DNA of 64,000 bases from NCBI RefSeq assembly GCF_030413595.1, contig NZ_CP129238.1, positions 3,596,001-3,660,000 on the forward strand, written 5' to 3'. The notes below the pieces were generated by a model that did no database searches, was not told where the DNA came from, and saw only the letters and a list, made by a program, of their open reading frames with translations. The translations under genes were made by a program, and so were the position numbers. How positions within the stretch are numbered: position 1 is the first letter of the stretch; each line of letters starts with the position of its first letter. Below are positions 16,583 through 24,421 of the stretch, one piece after another. Source of the stretch: Planococcus liqunii (GTDB lineage: Bacteria > Bacillota > Bacilli > Bacillales_A > Planococcaceae).

Positions 16583-18127
16583 CTATTCCCAGGACATTTC
16601 GTATGCCTGCATTTTTTCATCGACCCGTGGAGAGAAATTCAAGTTTCCACGAACTGCGTACAAATCTGCCTGCTGCCACAATGGCACCCATGCTGCCTGT
16701 TCTACCAGGTCATTCTGCAGTTCTTCAAAGCCATCGAATCTTTCCTTTTCATCAAATAAAACGGTTGTTTCATAGATTTTCTTTTCAATGGCTTCATCGT
16801 AGAACCCACTGTACGGTGCTTCTTTCGTAAACAGGTTTTCAATCGTTGACTGCGGATCGAATGCCGGCCCCCAGCCGAGGATGAACATATCGCCCATTTC
16901 ACGGTTCTGGATCTTTTCTAAGTGATTGCCCCATTCGTTGACTTGCACTTCAACTGTGACGCCGATTTTCTGCAACTGGGAAGCGATCGCTTGAGCCACA
17001 TGTGAGTCCATCGGGTAACGGCCATTTGGTGTATCCAACGTCAACGTTAGTTCTTCCGGTTTGTAGCCCGCTTCTTCCAACAGCGCGATGGCTTTATCCG
17101 GATCGTATCCGTAATCTTTTGTTTCCACATAACCGGTATTGATCTCGGCTAACGGGCCTGTCATTTTCGTGCCGTAGCCGTTCAATACAGATTCGAGCAA
17201 CTCGTCCACATCCACTGCGTAATTCAATGCTTGACGCACTTTCACATCTTGCAGCGGTCCTTCATGGAACGTGTTTAGTGCCAGGTAGTTGATGCGGGAA
17301 GAAGCCACTTCTGCGATTTTTGCGTCTTCTGCTCCTTCAATTTCCGCTACCGAGTCAACCGGGATGTTCTTGAACAAATCGATTTCCCCGCTCAGGAATG
17401 CGGACATTCTGGAACTGAATTCAGGGATGTAACGGAATTCCAGGTTTTTGATCTTTGGAGTACCTTGCCAGTAATCTTCAAACGCTTCCAGTTTCAAGTA
17501 GTTGTCACGAGACCATTCGACAAATTTGTAAGCGCCGGTGCCGACTGGTTCTTTCGCTGCCACATCAGCCCCGACTTCCTCCACGTATCCCGGTTCCATA
17601 ATCAGCAGATCTTCGATGATTCGCTGGATCAGGCTCGGGAACGGTTTCGCTGTGACAATCTCCACTTCGTATGGTGAAATGACTTTCACTTCCGCTACGT
17701 CCACCCATCTGGAGCGGTAAAACGATTGGTTTGCTTCATCCAATATGTAATCTATGCTGAACTTGACGGACTCTGCGTTAAAATCTGCTCCGTTGTGAAA
17801 TTTCACGCCTTCTTTCAACTTCAAACGCCAAGTCAGTTCGTCAATATTCTCCCACTCCTCGGCCAACACCGGTGTGTATTCCCCTGTTTCTCCATCTCGT
17901 TCAATTAAAGGATCGTAGATGTTCCGGATTTGTGTATCCGTTACATAGTTCACATCCGAGTTTGCGATCAATGTACCCGCATCCGCCTCAAAACCGATCA
18001 CCAGGCTGTCTTTTTTGGTATCTGAGCTTCCGCCGCTTGTGCTGGTTTCTCCACTTGTCCCTTCAGTACATGCTGCGAGCAATAACATCAGTATCAATGC
18101 TAGTAATAGAACCGGACTTTTTCTCAT
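16583..18127 (-). CDS. peptide/nickel-type ABC transporter substrate-binding lipoprotein
   Basis: 514 residues from the ATG at 18127, which gives a proper lipoprotein signal: a basic MRKS, a hydrophobic stretch, and the lipobox LLAAC with the modified Cys near residue 20. The body is a family 5 solute-binding protein (SLVIGFEADAGTLIANSD at the mature start, YDPLIERDGETGEYTPVLAEEWE, and VRQALNYAVDVDELL). It captures peptides outside the membrane for the four-component importer encoded next. The start lies inside the end of the MarR gene: the two frames overlap by 65 bases. Confidence 0.9.
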   Translation of the reverse strand: MRKSPVLLLALILMLLLAACTEGTSGETSTSGGSSDTKKDSLVIGFEADAGTLIANSDVNYVTDTQIRNIYDPLIERDGETGEYTPVLAEEWENIDELTWRLKLKEGVKFHNGADFNAESVKFSIDYILDEANQSFYRSRWVDVAEVKVISPYEVEIVTAKPFPSLIQRIIEDLLIMEPGYVEEVGADVAAKEPVGTGAYKFVEWSRDNYLKLEAFEDYWQGTPKIKNLEFRYIPEFSSRMSAFLSGEIDLFKNIPVDSVAEIEGAEDAKIAEVASSRINYLALNTFHEGPLQDVKVRQALNYAVDVDELLESVLNGYGTKMTGPLAEINTGYVETKDYGYDPDKAIALLEEAGYKPEELTLTLDTPNGRYPMDSHVAQAIASQLQKIGVTVEVQVNEWGNHLEKIQNREMGDMFILGWGPAFDPQSTIENLFTKEAPYSGFYDEAIEKKIYETTVLFDEKERFDGFEELQNDLVEQAAWVPLWQQADLYAVRGNLNFSPRVDEKMQAYEMSWE

Positions 18128-18581
18128 TTCCTTCACCCTTTGCAATTTTATTGGCCAGCAATTCCTCGATTCGTTCCATTGCTTTGATGAGTTCTTCAAC
18201 ATCCTTCTGCTCTAGATCCCTAATTGTTTCTTCCACTCGTTCATTCGCCCGGGCTTGGAGAAAATTGAGGTCATCACCACCTTTATCTGTGATTCGGAGA
18301 AAGTAAACCCGGCCATCCTCTTCTGAAGCGACCTTCCTTACCACTCCTTTTTTCTCGAAATTCTTGATGATTCGGCTGACATAGCCTTTATCAAACAAGA
18401 ACTCTTTTGCCAAATGGGATACAGTACATTCTTTGTTGTTGCTAATTTCAAATAAAAACATCGCTTCTGTAGCAGAGTAGGAACTCTTGTCCGCATACAA
18501 ATTGAAAATACCCATTTCTTTTACGTAAAATCGGTTAAACTTTTTTATTGCCTGAACTTCTCGCATCATTTTTTCTAACAT
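18063..18581 (-). CDS. MarR family transcriptional regulator
   Basis: 172 residues. A winged helix at about 35-105 includes SATEAMFLFEISNNKECTVSHLAKEF, a recognition helix KGYVSRIIKNFEKKGVV and a wing EDGRVYFLRITDKG, followed by a helical dimerisation tail. It heads the oligopeptide transporter operon and its last 22 codons overlap the signal-peptide coding region of the binding protein, so it is likely to be co-transcribed with, and control, the transporter. The start is ambiguous: ATG 18581 has AAAGG directly against it, and ATG 18569 has AAGG twelve bases away. Confidence 0.85.
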   Translation of the reverse strand: MLEKMMREVQAIKKFNRFYVKEMGIFNLYADKSSYSATEAMFLFEISNNKECTVSHLAKEFLFDKGYVSRIIKNFEKKGVVRKVASEEDGRVYFLRITDKGGDDLNFLQARANERVEETIRDLEQKDVEELIKAMERIEELLANKIAKGEGNEKKSGSITSIDTDVIARSMY

Positions 18582-18883
18582 CCTTTTTTTCTTTATTATC
18601 TGAATATAAATACTATTTTAACTTGTTGCTTTTGTCAACTTCTTTTCCGAGAAAATATTGGTATAAAAATGATATAAAACAAGACACTTTGTTCTTTTCT
18701 TTAGTTTTTTGTTATTTAAAAATATCTTTTTTACTATAATTGGATTTCTCTGTACTTTTATTTTTCTAACTTCGGAGTCATTCCACTGCGAAAATCATTA
18801 TATTTAGCAAAACGAAATATTTATTAGCAGAAATAAAAAAACCTGCATCAAATCCATCCATGCAGGTTTTAGGCTATTGGCTT
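18582..18883. other. AT-rich intergenic stretch
   Basis: It presumably holds the promoter of the MarR/oligopeptide operon (a TTGTTT...AATATT pair with 17-base spacing is visible on the minus strand, weak) and, at its right end, the HU gene terminator. I see no gene. Confidence 0.4.
18837..18870 (-). terminator. terminator of the HU-family gene
   Basis: Minus strand AAAACCTGCAT/ATGCAGGTTTT stem with an eleven-base loop, followed by a TTTTTTTATTT run; 14 bases after the stop codon. Confidence 0.85.
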
Positions 18884-19444
18884 TTATAAATACTTCCGGT
18901 AATTCCCTCTCAAAAACACTTCCTCAATCCGGCTCGTAAAGACCTTCGTATTCAAAATCTTTTTCCCGATCAGCCGGCTGGCAATCATTTCGGTTTCCTT
19001 GAAATCCATGTCCAGGTCTTCGGCTGCTTTTTTTACTTCCACAATCGTGGCATCCTTCGCGTTTCCGCCTGCCTCTTTCGCTTTTCTGCTTTCTTCAAAG
19101 ACATAGGTCAAGACCCGTGCTTCTTCTTCGTTGAGCTTGCCGGTTTCGACGAACTTCTCGATAAAGCTCTTTTCATTCAGGATGTCCTTCAGCACTTTTG
19201 CTGCTTTGAATTGCGGGGTTTTGGAAGCCGGGATGGTGATTTCTTCCCCGGTCTGCGGGTTGCGGCCTTTCCGTTCTTTTTTGTCGGTGACCCCGAACGT
19301 GCCGAAGTCGTTGATTTTCACTTCTTCACCTTTTATCAAGACCTGGGTGATGCTGCCGGTGATTTCATTGACGACTTTCGCCGCTTGGTCTTTCGTGATG
19401 CTGCTTTTATGTGATATGGCCTGGATCAGTTCTTTTTTGTTCAT
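18884..19444 (-). CDS. HU/IHF-family DNA-binding protein with a 95-residue C-terminal extension
   Basis: 186 residues, about twice the length of HU. Residues 1-90 are a canonical HU fold (MNKKELIQAIS start, GEEVKINDFGTFGV, the DNA arm KKERKGRNPQTGEEITIPAS and TPQFKAAKVLKD). Residues 91-186 form a charged, mostly helical region (KFVETGKLNEEEARVLTYV, DLDMDFKETEMIASRLIGKK) that I do not recognise. The start follows GGGGGAAAGACG. It is a single gene with its own terminator. A nucleoid or regulatory role is expected for the first half; the second half may bind a partner or dimerise. Confidence 0.85.
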   Translation of the reverse strand: MNKKELIQAISHKSSITKDQAAKVVNEITGSITQVLIKGEEVKINDFGTFGVTDKKERKGRNPQTGEEITIPASKTPQFKAAKVLKDILNEKSFIEKFVETGKLNEEEARVLTYVFEESRKAKEAGGNAKDATIVEVKKAAEDLDMDFKETEMIASRLIGKKILNTKVFTSRIEEVFLRGNYRKYL

Positions 19445-19583
19445 CGTCTTTCCCCCTGTTTGGTAAGGCGCGTGCTTTTTGCGGCCTTTTTCTCTTATCC
19501 TTTATTATACAGTTATAAAAGTGGGAATTGTGGAAATAAGGGCTTTCCGGATGTAGTATAATTCGGTTAAGGAGTTGCTTGCT

Positions 19584-20480
19584 ATGGATGAAAAAGACTG
19601 GCTGATCATTACGACCATCTACGAGGAAAAGAACATCACGAAAGCGGCGAACAAACTCTTCACTTCGCAGCCGGCGATTACGTACCGGCTGAACCAGCTG
19701 GAGGAGGAAGTCGGCGTGCGCCTCATCTGGCGCCATAAGAAAGGCATCAAGTTCACGCCGCAAGGGGAATACGTCGTGCAGTACGCCAAGGAAATGCTGA
19801 TGAAGCTCCAGCAGACGAAAGACTACCTGCTCAACACAAGCGACGAATTCGCCGGCATGATCCGCCTCGGCGTATCGAGCAACTACGCCCGCTTCGTCCT
19901 GCCCGATGTCTTAAAGGAGTTTTCCGAGAAATACAGCAACGTCCAGTTCAAGGTGTTCACCGGCTGGAGCTACGAAGTGCTGAAGGAAATGGAGCAGGAT
20001 AATATCGTCCTCGGGATCGTGCGCGGCGACATCTACTGGCAGAGCAACAAAGTGCTGTTGAACCGGGAGAACCTGTGCATCATTTCAAAAGACCCCATCG
20101 ACTTGCCGAACCTCCCGAAAGAGCCGCGCATCGTCTTCAATACCGACCCGAAGCTCCAGCAGATGATGGACAGTTGGTGGTACAGCAATTACTCGCAGCC
20201 GCCGTCCATCAACATGGAGATCGACAACATCGAAACGTGCACGAAGCTTGTCTCGAGAGGCCTCGGCTACGCCATCGTGCCGGAGCTTGCCGTCACGGAC
20301 ATGCCGGAGCTCCATAAAGTGATTTTGCGGGACCAAAACGGGCAGCCGTTCGACCGGCCCACCTGGCTCATCTACAAAGAAACGGACGCGCTGTATCCGG
20401 CGGTCCAGCACTTTATCGACTTTCTGACCGGCTCTTCCGCCGCGGGTGAAACGGATTCAACGGATGAGGCAACAACCTAA
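19584..20480 (+). CDS. LysR family transcriptional regulator (first of two related copies)
   Basis: 298 residues from ATG 19584, preceded by AAGGAG at nine bases; a TTG nine bases upstream is the alternative. The N-terminal winged helix (MDEKDWLIITTIYEEKNITKAANKL, SQPAITYRLNQLEEEVG) is followed by a LysR effector-binding domain from about 90. It resembles the second LysR protein of this cluster (24422-25285) in the first 90 residues, where both start MDEKDW and share YEEKNI and SQPA.TYRL. It reads towards, and converges with, the TcuA-like gene. Likely controls tricarboxylate use in response to a pathway ligand. Confidence 0.9.
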   Translation: MDEKDWLIITTIYEEKNITKAANKLFTSQPAITYRLNQLEEEVGVRLIWRHKKGIKFTPQGEYVVQYAKEMLMKLQQTKDYLLNTSDEFAGMIRLGVSSNYARFVLPDVLKEFSEKYSNVQFKVFTGWSYEVLKEMEQDNIVLGIVRGDIYWQSNKVLLNRENLCIISKDPIDLPNLPKEPRIVFNTDPKLQQMMDSWWYSNYSQPPSINMEIDNIETCTKLVSRGLGYAIVPELAVTDMPELHKVILRDQNGQPFDRPTWLIYKETDALYPAVQHFIDFLTGSSAAGETDSTDEATT

Positions 20481-20501
20481 AAGGATTTCTTAGGAACGGC
20501 A

Positions 20502-20532
20502 AACCCCCTGGCTGTGGATCAGCCAGGGGGTT
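20502..20532. terminator. bidirectional terminator
   Basis: AACCCCCTGGCTG pairs perfectly with CAGCCAGGGGGTT across five bases, between convergent lysR and tcuA genes. Confidence 0.88.
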
Positions 20533-20546
20533 ATTGTTGCCTTTTC

Positions 20547-22043
20547 TTATGCATTTACCTTCGCTTGCATTGAACGCGTTGCCGCTGCCTTGCCGGCGAT
20601 TTTTCCGAAGACGGCACCGGACATCAAACCGGATCCGCCGGGATAGTTGTCGTAGAAAATGCCGCCGATCATTTCGCCTGCTGCAAACAGCCCGTCGATC
20701 GCCTGTCCGCCTTCATCCAACACTTCGCCTTCCGGATTGACGTGCAGTCCGCCGAACGAGAACGTGACGCCGCACGTGACGGGATATGCATAGAACGGGC
20801 CTTGTTCGATTTTCAGTGCCCAGTTCGATTTCGGAGGCGTGATGCCCTCTGTGCCTTTGCCGTCTTTCTCGTTCGGGCTGTACTCGCCTTCCTGGACAGC
20901 CGCGTTGTATTGCTGGATCGTCTCCAAGAACTGCTCCCAGTCAACCGGCAATTGCGCAATCAGTTCTTCCAGCGTGTCCGCTTTGTATTCCGTCGTCTCT
21001 TCCAGATTGTATTCTTTCCGCAGCAGATGCCGGACCTGTGCGTCGTAGATCTGGACCGCCATCTGGTCCGGCTGCTTCAGGATTTCGCGCCCGTATTTGG
21101 CGTATGTGTAATTCCGCAAGTCTGCCCCTTCGTCGACAAAGCGCTTGCCGTCCTTGTTCAGCATGATGCCTAAAGGATACGAGTGCTTTTTGAAGATGTC
21201 GCCCGGTTTCGTGAAGTCGCCGACTTTCGGCGCGTTGTAGTCCGTGCCGATCGAGTGGCAGCCGGACCACTGGCCGAATGTCGCGGCGCCCGCTGCCACT
21301 GCCATGGACAGCCCGTCGCCCGTATTGAATTCCGTCCCTCTGACAATGGCCGCTTCCCATTCTTCGCCCAAATGCTCCATCCGCATTTTCTTGTTCGCTT
21401 CAAAGCCGCCGCATGCGAGCACGACCGCGTTCGTTTCGACCGTCAGCTCCTCGCCTTTTCGGTTAACCGTGATGCCGGTGATGCGGCCCGCTTCTTTTTT
21501 CAGGCCGGTTGCCGCCGCTTCGTACCGGACTTCGATGCCGAGCTTCGCGGCGCGTTCGTTCAATTGCTTGATCAGGCCGACGCCTTTGTCCGCCGTCTTG
21601 ACCGGCAGCCCGCCCCAGAAATGCCGCTTGCCGTCTTTTTCAAACGACTGGTTGTCGTAGATCAGTTCAAACGTGATGTCGTTGCCTTTCATCCAGGCGA
21701 TCGTTTCAAACGATTTCGACACCAGCTGGCGCGCAAGGCCCGGTTCGCTCCGGTTGCCGGTCACGCGCATGAGGTCGTTGTAATAGTCTTCCTCGCTGTA
21801 GTTCGGCATCTCGATCTTTTCCGCTTCCTCTTCCGAGATATTGACAATTTCCTTGATGGACTCCAGCCCGTTATAGGCGAAGCGGATGGCGCCGTCCGTG
21901 AAGAACGAGTTGCCGCCTCTTTTTGCTTTCGGCCCTTTTTCCAGCACCAGCACATTCGCTCCGGATTCATGCGCGGAAATCGCCGCACAAAGCGCCGCAT
22001 TCCCTGCTCCTACCACCACTACATCGTATGTTTTCCCTGTCAT
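20547..22043 (-). CDS. tcuA: FAD-dependent tricarballylate dehydrogenase-like flavoprotein
   Basis: 498 residues. It has an N-terminal dinucleotide-binding motif (YDVVVVGAGNAALCAAISAHESG), the fumarate-reductase/succinate-dehydrogenase flavoprotein fold, and a C-terminal FAD motif (GLFAAGEMIGGIFYDNYPGGSGL). The order and length match the FAD-dependent tricarballylate dehydrogenase TcuA group, which oxidises tricarballylate to cis-aconitate. Nearby CitMHS transporter, PrpF-type isomerase and two LysR regulators support tricarboxylate catabolism. No adjacent TcuB-like electron-transfer partner is visible in the window, so the electron acceptor is unclear. Related 3-ketosteroid dehydrogenases share the fold but fit the context less well. 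Confidence 0.82.
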   Translation of the reverse strand: MTGKTYDVVVVGAGNAALCAAISAHESGANVLVLEKGPKAKRGGNSFFTDGAIRFAYNGLESIKEIVNISEEEAEKIEMPNYSEEDYYNDLMRVTGNRSEPGLARQLVSKSFETIAWMKGNDITFELIYDNQSFEKDGKRHFWGGLPVKTADKGVGLIKQLNERAAKLGIEVRYEAAATGLKKEAGRITGITVNRKGEELTVETNAVVLACGGFEANKKMRMEHLGEEWEAAIVRGTEFNTGDGLSMAVAAGAATFGQWSGCHSIGTDYNAPKVGDFTKPGDIFKKHSYPLGIMLNKDGKRFVDEGADLRNYTYAKYGREILKQPDQMAVQIYDAQVRHLLRKEYNLEETTEYKADTLEELIAQLPVDWEQFLETIQQYNAAVQEGEYSPNEKDGKGTEGITPPKSNWALKIEQGPFYAYPVTCGVTFSFGGLHVNPEGEVLDEGGQAIDGLFAAGEMIGGIFYDNYPGGSGLMSGAVFGKIAGKAAATRSMQAKVNA

Positions 22044-22127
22044 CGTGATTCCTCCTTAAAATTCTTCCTGCTTTCATGATAGGATGTAATTGTCAGAAAA
22101 TAAAATCGAAAAAATCTATAGAGAATC

Positions 22128-22142
22128 ATAAAAGGATTTTAT
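22128..22142. promoter_or_regulatory. possible LysR-type operator upstream of tcuA
   Basis: ATAAAAGGATTTTAT is a 15-base near-palindrome with the T-N11-A pattern of LysR sites, about 85 bases upstream of the tcuA start. It is not identical to the shared box near the transporter and prpF genes. Confidence 0.3.
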
Positions 22143-22295
22143 CTTTATTTTAATTTTAAACAACATTTATTTATCATCATTCATAATTCCTCCAACGGCT
22201 GAAAATAAAGGCGGTTTTCTACCAAACCGGGCGGCGGTAACGCTATAATGAAGGCATAGTTCAACGGCAAATACAGTCGAAGGTGGTATGGATTC

Positions 22296-22886
22296 ATGCA
22301 TACTTTTCGGAAATATAAAAACTCACATCTGCAAGTACCGGTGAAGGCGCCTCTGCATTTCAACGAAGCAACCGGAAACGAGGAAATGGGCTTGCTCATT
22401 GCGAAGCTGAAGTCCATCTTTGCGGAAGCGAAAGAGCAGCAGCGCGAAGTGGTTTTCCTATGTATCGGCTCGGACCGCTACATCGGCGATTCGCTCGGCC
22501 CGCTGATCGGCAGCATGATGCAGGAGAACGGCATATCCCGTCCCGTTTACGGCACCTTGGAAGAACCGGTCCACGCCTTTAATTTGAAAGCCGCCTTAAA
22601 AGACATCTACCGGCAAAATCGCAATCCGCTCGTCATCAGCATTGACGCGAGCCTTGGCACGAAAGAGCAGGTAGGGAATGTGCTGTTCAACGAAGGCCCG
22701 CTGGTTCCGGGAAAAGCGCTTGAAAAAATGCTGCCGGAAGTGGGCGACTACCACTTCCAGGGCATCGTCAATTACCTCGATCCGCTCCCGAGCTCCCAGT
22801 TTTTGAACGACACGCGCCTCCATACGGTCATGAAACTGGCCAAACTGATTACAGAAATCATTGTGGACAGCGACCAAGAACAATAA
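22296..22886 (+). CDS. yyaC: spore protease YyaC homologue
   Basis: 196 residues. The segment VVFLCIGSDRYIGDSLGPLIGSMM, then YGTLEEPVHAFNL, and VISIDASLG are characteristic of the YyaC family, which resembles germination-protease-type enzymes and is linked to sporulation in B. subtilis. The start at 22296 has AAGGTGG nine bases upstream. It is a lone plus-strand gene between tcuA and the citrate-type transporter, with its own terminator, so its position in a metabolic cluster looks incidental. It hints at a spore-forming ancestry. Confidence 0.85.
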   Translation: MHTFRKYKNSHLQVPVKAPLHFNEATGNEEMGLLIAKLKSIFAEAKEQQREVVFLCIGSDRYIGDSLGPLIGSMMQENGISRPVYGTLEEPVHAFNLKAALKDIYRQNRNPLVISIDASLGTKEQVGNVLFNEGPLVPGKALEKMLPEVGDYHFQGIVNYLDPLPSSQFLNDTRLHTVMKLAKLITEIIVDSDQEQ

Positions 22887-22922
22887 AAAGGGATTCCGCC
22901 ATTATCGGCGGAATCCCTTTTT
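22885..22922. terminator. bidirectional terminator between yyaC and the transporter gene
   Basis: AAAAAGGGATTCCGCC and GGCGGAATCCCTTTTT pair perfectly, six-base loop. Confidence 0.9.
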
Positions 22923-22925
22923 GAG

Positions 22926-24215
22926 TTAAATCGCTCCTGTGATAAACGCCACCGTGATGATGGCGATGCAGCAGATAAAGGCCCATTTGAATGCAAACTT
23001 CTGCAGTTCGCCGATGTCCTTTTGCACCATGCCGGCAACCAACAATGTGGAAGCGACAAGCGGGCTCAGGAAGTGGATCGGCTGGCCGAGCACAGATGCC
23101 CGTGCTATGTCCAGCGGGCTGACGCCGTAAGCGGCCCCCGCTTCTGCCAGGATCGGCAGGACGCCGAAATAATAGGCGTCGTTCGAAAGCGCAAACGTGA
23201 ACGGCATGCTGGTGATCGCCACCACGAGCGGGTAGAACGAACCGACGGAAGTAGGAATGATGGAAATCAACGAATTGGAGATGGCATCGACCATTTGCGT
23301 CCCGGAAAAGATCCCCGAGAAAATCCCGGCGGCAAAAACCAGTACGACCACGGTAATGGCGTTGCCCGAATGCGCCAAAATCCGTTCTTTTTGAAGAGCC
23401 AGATTCGGATAGTTGATCGCTGCCGCCAGCACAAAACCGATGATGAAGCTGATCGGCGCCGGCAGTAAGCCGACCACCAAAACCGTCATGACGGTCACGG
23501 CCAGAATCAGGTTGACCCAGATCAGCTTCGGCCGTTTCAAATCGTTTTCCACCGCATGCGTAGCGGCGACTTGCAGCATACTTTCCGAGCCTGACGGGAT
23601 CTTCTCTACGGAGATGATGCCAAGCCGGGCCCGTTCTTTTTTGCCCATCAGATACGCGACACCCAATACGCTGAGCATCCCTGCCAGCATCGTTGGTACG
23701 ATTGGGATGAAGAATTCGTTGGCATCCAAGCCAAGCGAAGCGATGGCGCGTGTTGCCGGACCGCCCCACGGCGTCATGCCGCTGACGATACTGACGGACA
23801 AAATGGAAATCGTTGCGAGCACCAGCGGATTCATGCCTAAACGCAGATAAAGCGCAAGCATCGCCGAAACGGTGATCATGTGCGTCGTCGTCCCGTCGCC
23901 GTCAAGCGCTGCAATCATCGCAATGACGGCTGTTCCCAGTGCAATTTTCACCGGGTCCCCTTTGACGATTTTCATGACTTTGTTGATCAATGGGTCAAAC
24001 AAGCCGGCATCGATCAAAATGCCGAAGAACAAAATCGCGAACAGTAGGAGCGCTGCGGAAGGCGCAACCTGCTTCAAGCCTTCCATCATCATATCCCCGA
24101 GCCCTGACCAGAATCCGCCGATCAGTGCAAAAACAATCGGAACCACTACCAACGCCGCTACCGGCGACATCTTTTTCGCCATGATCAGATACGTAAAGAC
24201 AACAACCATCGACAC
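22926..24215 (-). CDS. CitMHS-family citrate/tricarboxylate:metal transporter
   Basis: 429 residues as counted from the GTG at 24215, with about eleven membrane segments and the family stretch GDPVKIALGTAVIAMIAALDGDGTTTHMITVSA. CitMHS proteins co-transport metal-complexed citrate or related tricarboxylates with protons. The true start is probably six codons upstream, at ATT 24233: AAAGGGGG lies exactly eight bases before it, whereas the GTG is 26 bases away, and the extra residues (LTFLGV) complete the usual first helix. A cre-like box lies just upstream. It likely feeds the TcuA and PrpF enzymes. Confidence 0.88.
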   Translation of the reverse strand: MSMVVVFTYLIMAKKMSPVAALVVVPIVFALIGGFWSGLGDMMMEGLKQVAPSAALLLFAILFFGILIDAGLFDPLINKVMKIVKGDPVKIALGTAVIAMIAALDGDGTTTHMITVSAMLALYLRLGMNPLVLATISILSVSIVSGMTPWGGPATRAIASLGLDANEFFIPIVPTMLAGMLSVLGVAYLMGKKERARLGIISVEKIPSGSESMLQVAATHAVENDLKRPKLIWVNLILAVTVMTVLVVGLLPAPISFIIGFVLAAAINYPNLALQKERILAHSGNAITVVVLVFAAGIFSGIFSGTQMVDAISNSLISIIPTSVGSFYPLVVAITSMPFTFALSNDAYYFGVLPILAEAGAAYGVSPLDIARASVLGQPIHFLSPLVASTLLVAGMVQKDIGELQKFAFKWAFICCIAIITVAFITGAI

Positions 24216-24252
24216 CCCTAAAAATGTAAGAATAACAATTACCCCCTTTGAA

Positions 24253-24266
24253 TGTATTCGCTTACA
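24253..24266 (-). promoter_or_regulatory. cre-like box at the CitMHS gene
   Basis: Minus strand TGTAAGCGAATACA matches the CcpA consensus TGTNANCGNTNACA at 13 of 14 positions, directly upstream of the ribosome binding site. Glucose repression of citrate-type transporters through such boxes is known in Bacillus. Confidence 0.5.
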
Positions 24267-24340
24267 ATTACTAGAAATCTAATACGATTCCCGGTTACTT
24301 AACAATTTGAATTAGTTATAAGAATATTTCATCTAATCCA

Positions 24341-24356
24341 ATAAGTAAAATAGATA
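24341..24356 (-). promoter_or_regulatory. probable LysR box upstream of the CitMHS gene
   Basis: Minus strand TATCTATTTTACTTAT, part of an AATAAG-N14-CTTATT inverted repeat (24340-24365). The same 16-mer with one change (TATCTATTTCACTTAT) occurs at 25339-25354 on the plus strand, before prpF. Confidence 0.5.
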
Positions 24357-24421
24357 AATCTTATTAGAAATGAACAAAAAAACTTATAATCCGATTCTTC
24401 GTTCATTTATTCCGTACACCT

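Noticed and set aside
12648..18202. Upstream 25-residue extension of the oligopeptide-binding lipoprotein
   Set aside because: It would bury the lipoprotein signal peptide; the start at 18127 gives a proper lipobox.
21183..22079. 298-codon plus-strand frame opposite tcuA
   Set aside because: Antisense shadow caused by GC-rich codon use; low-complexity Arg and Phe rich translation.
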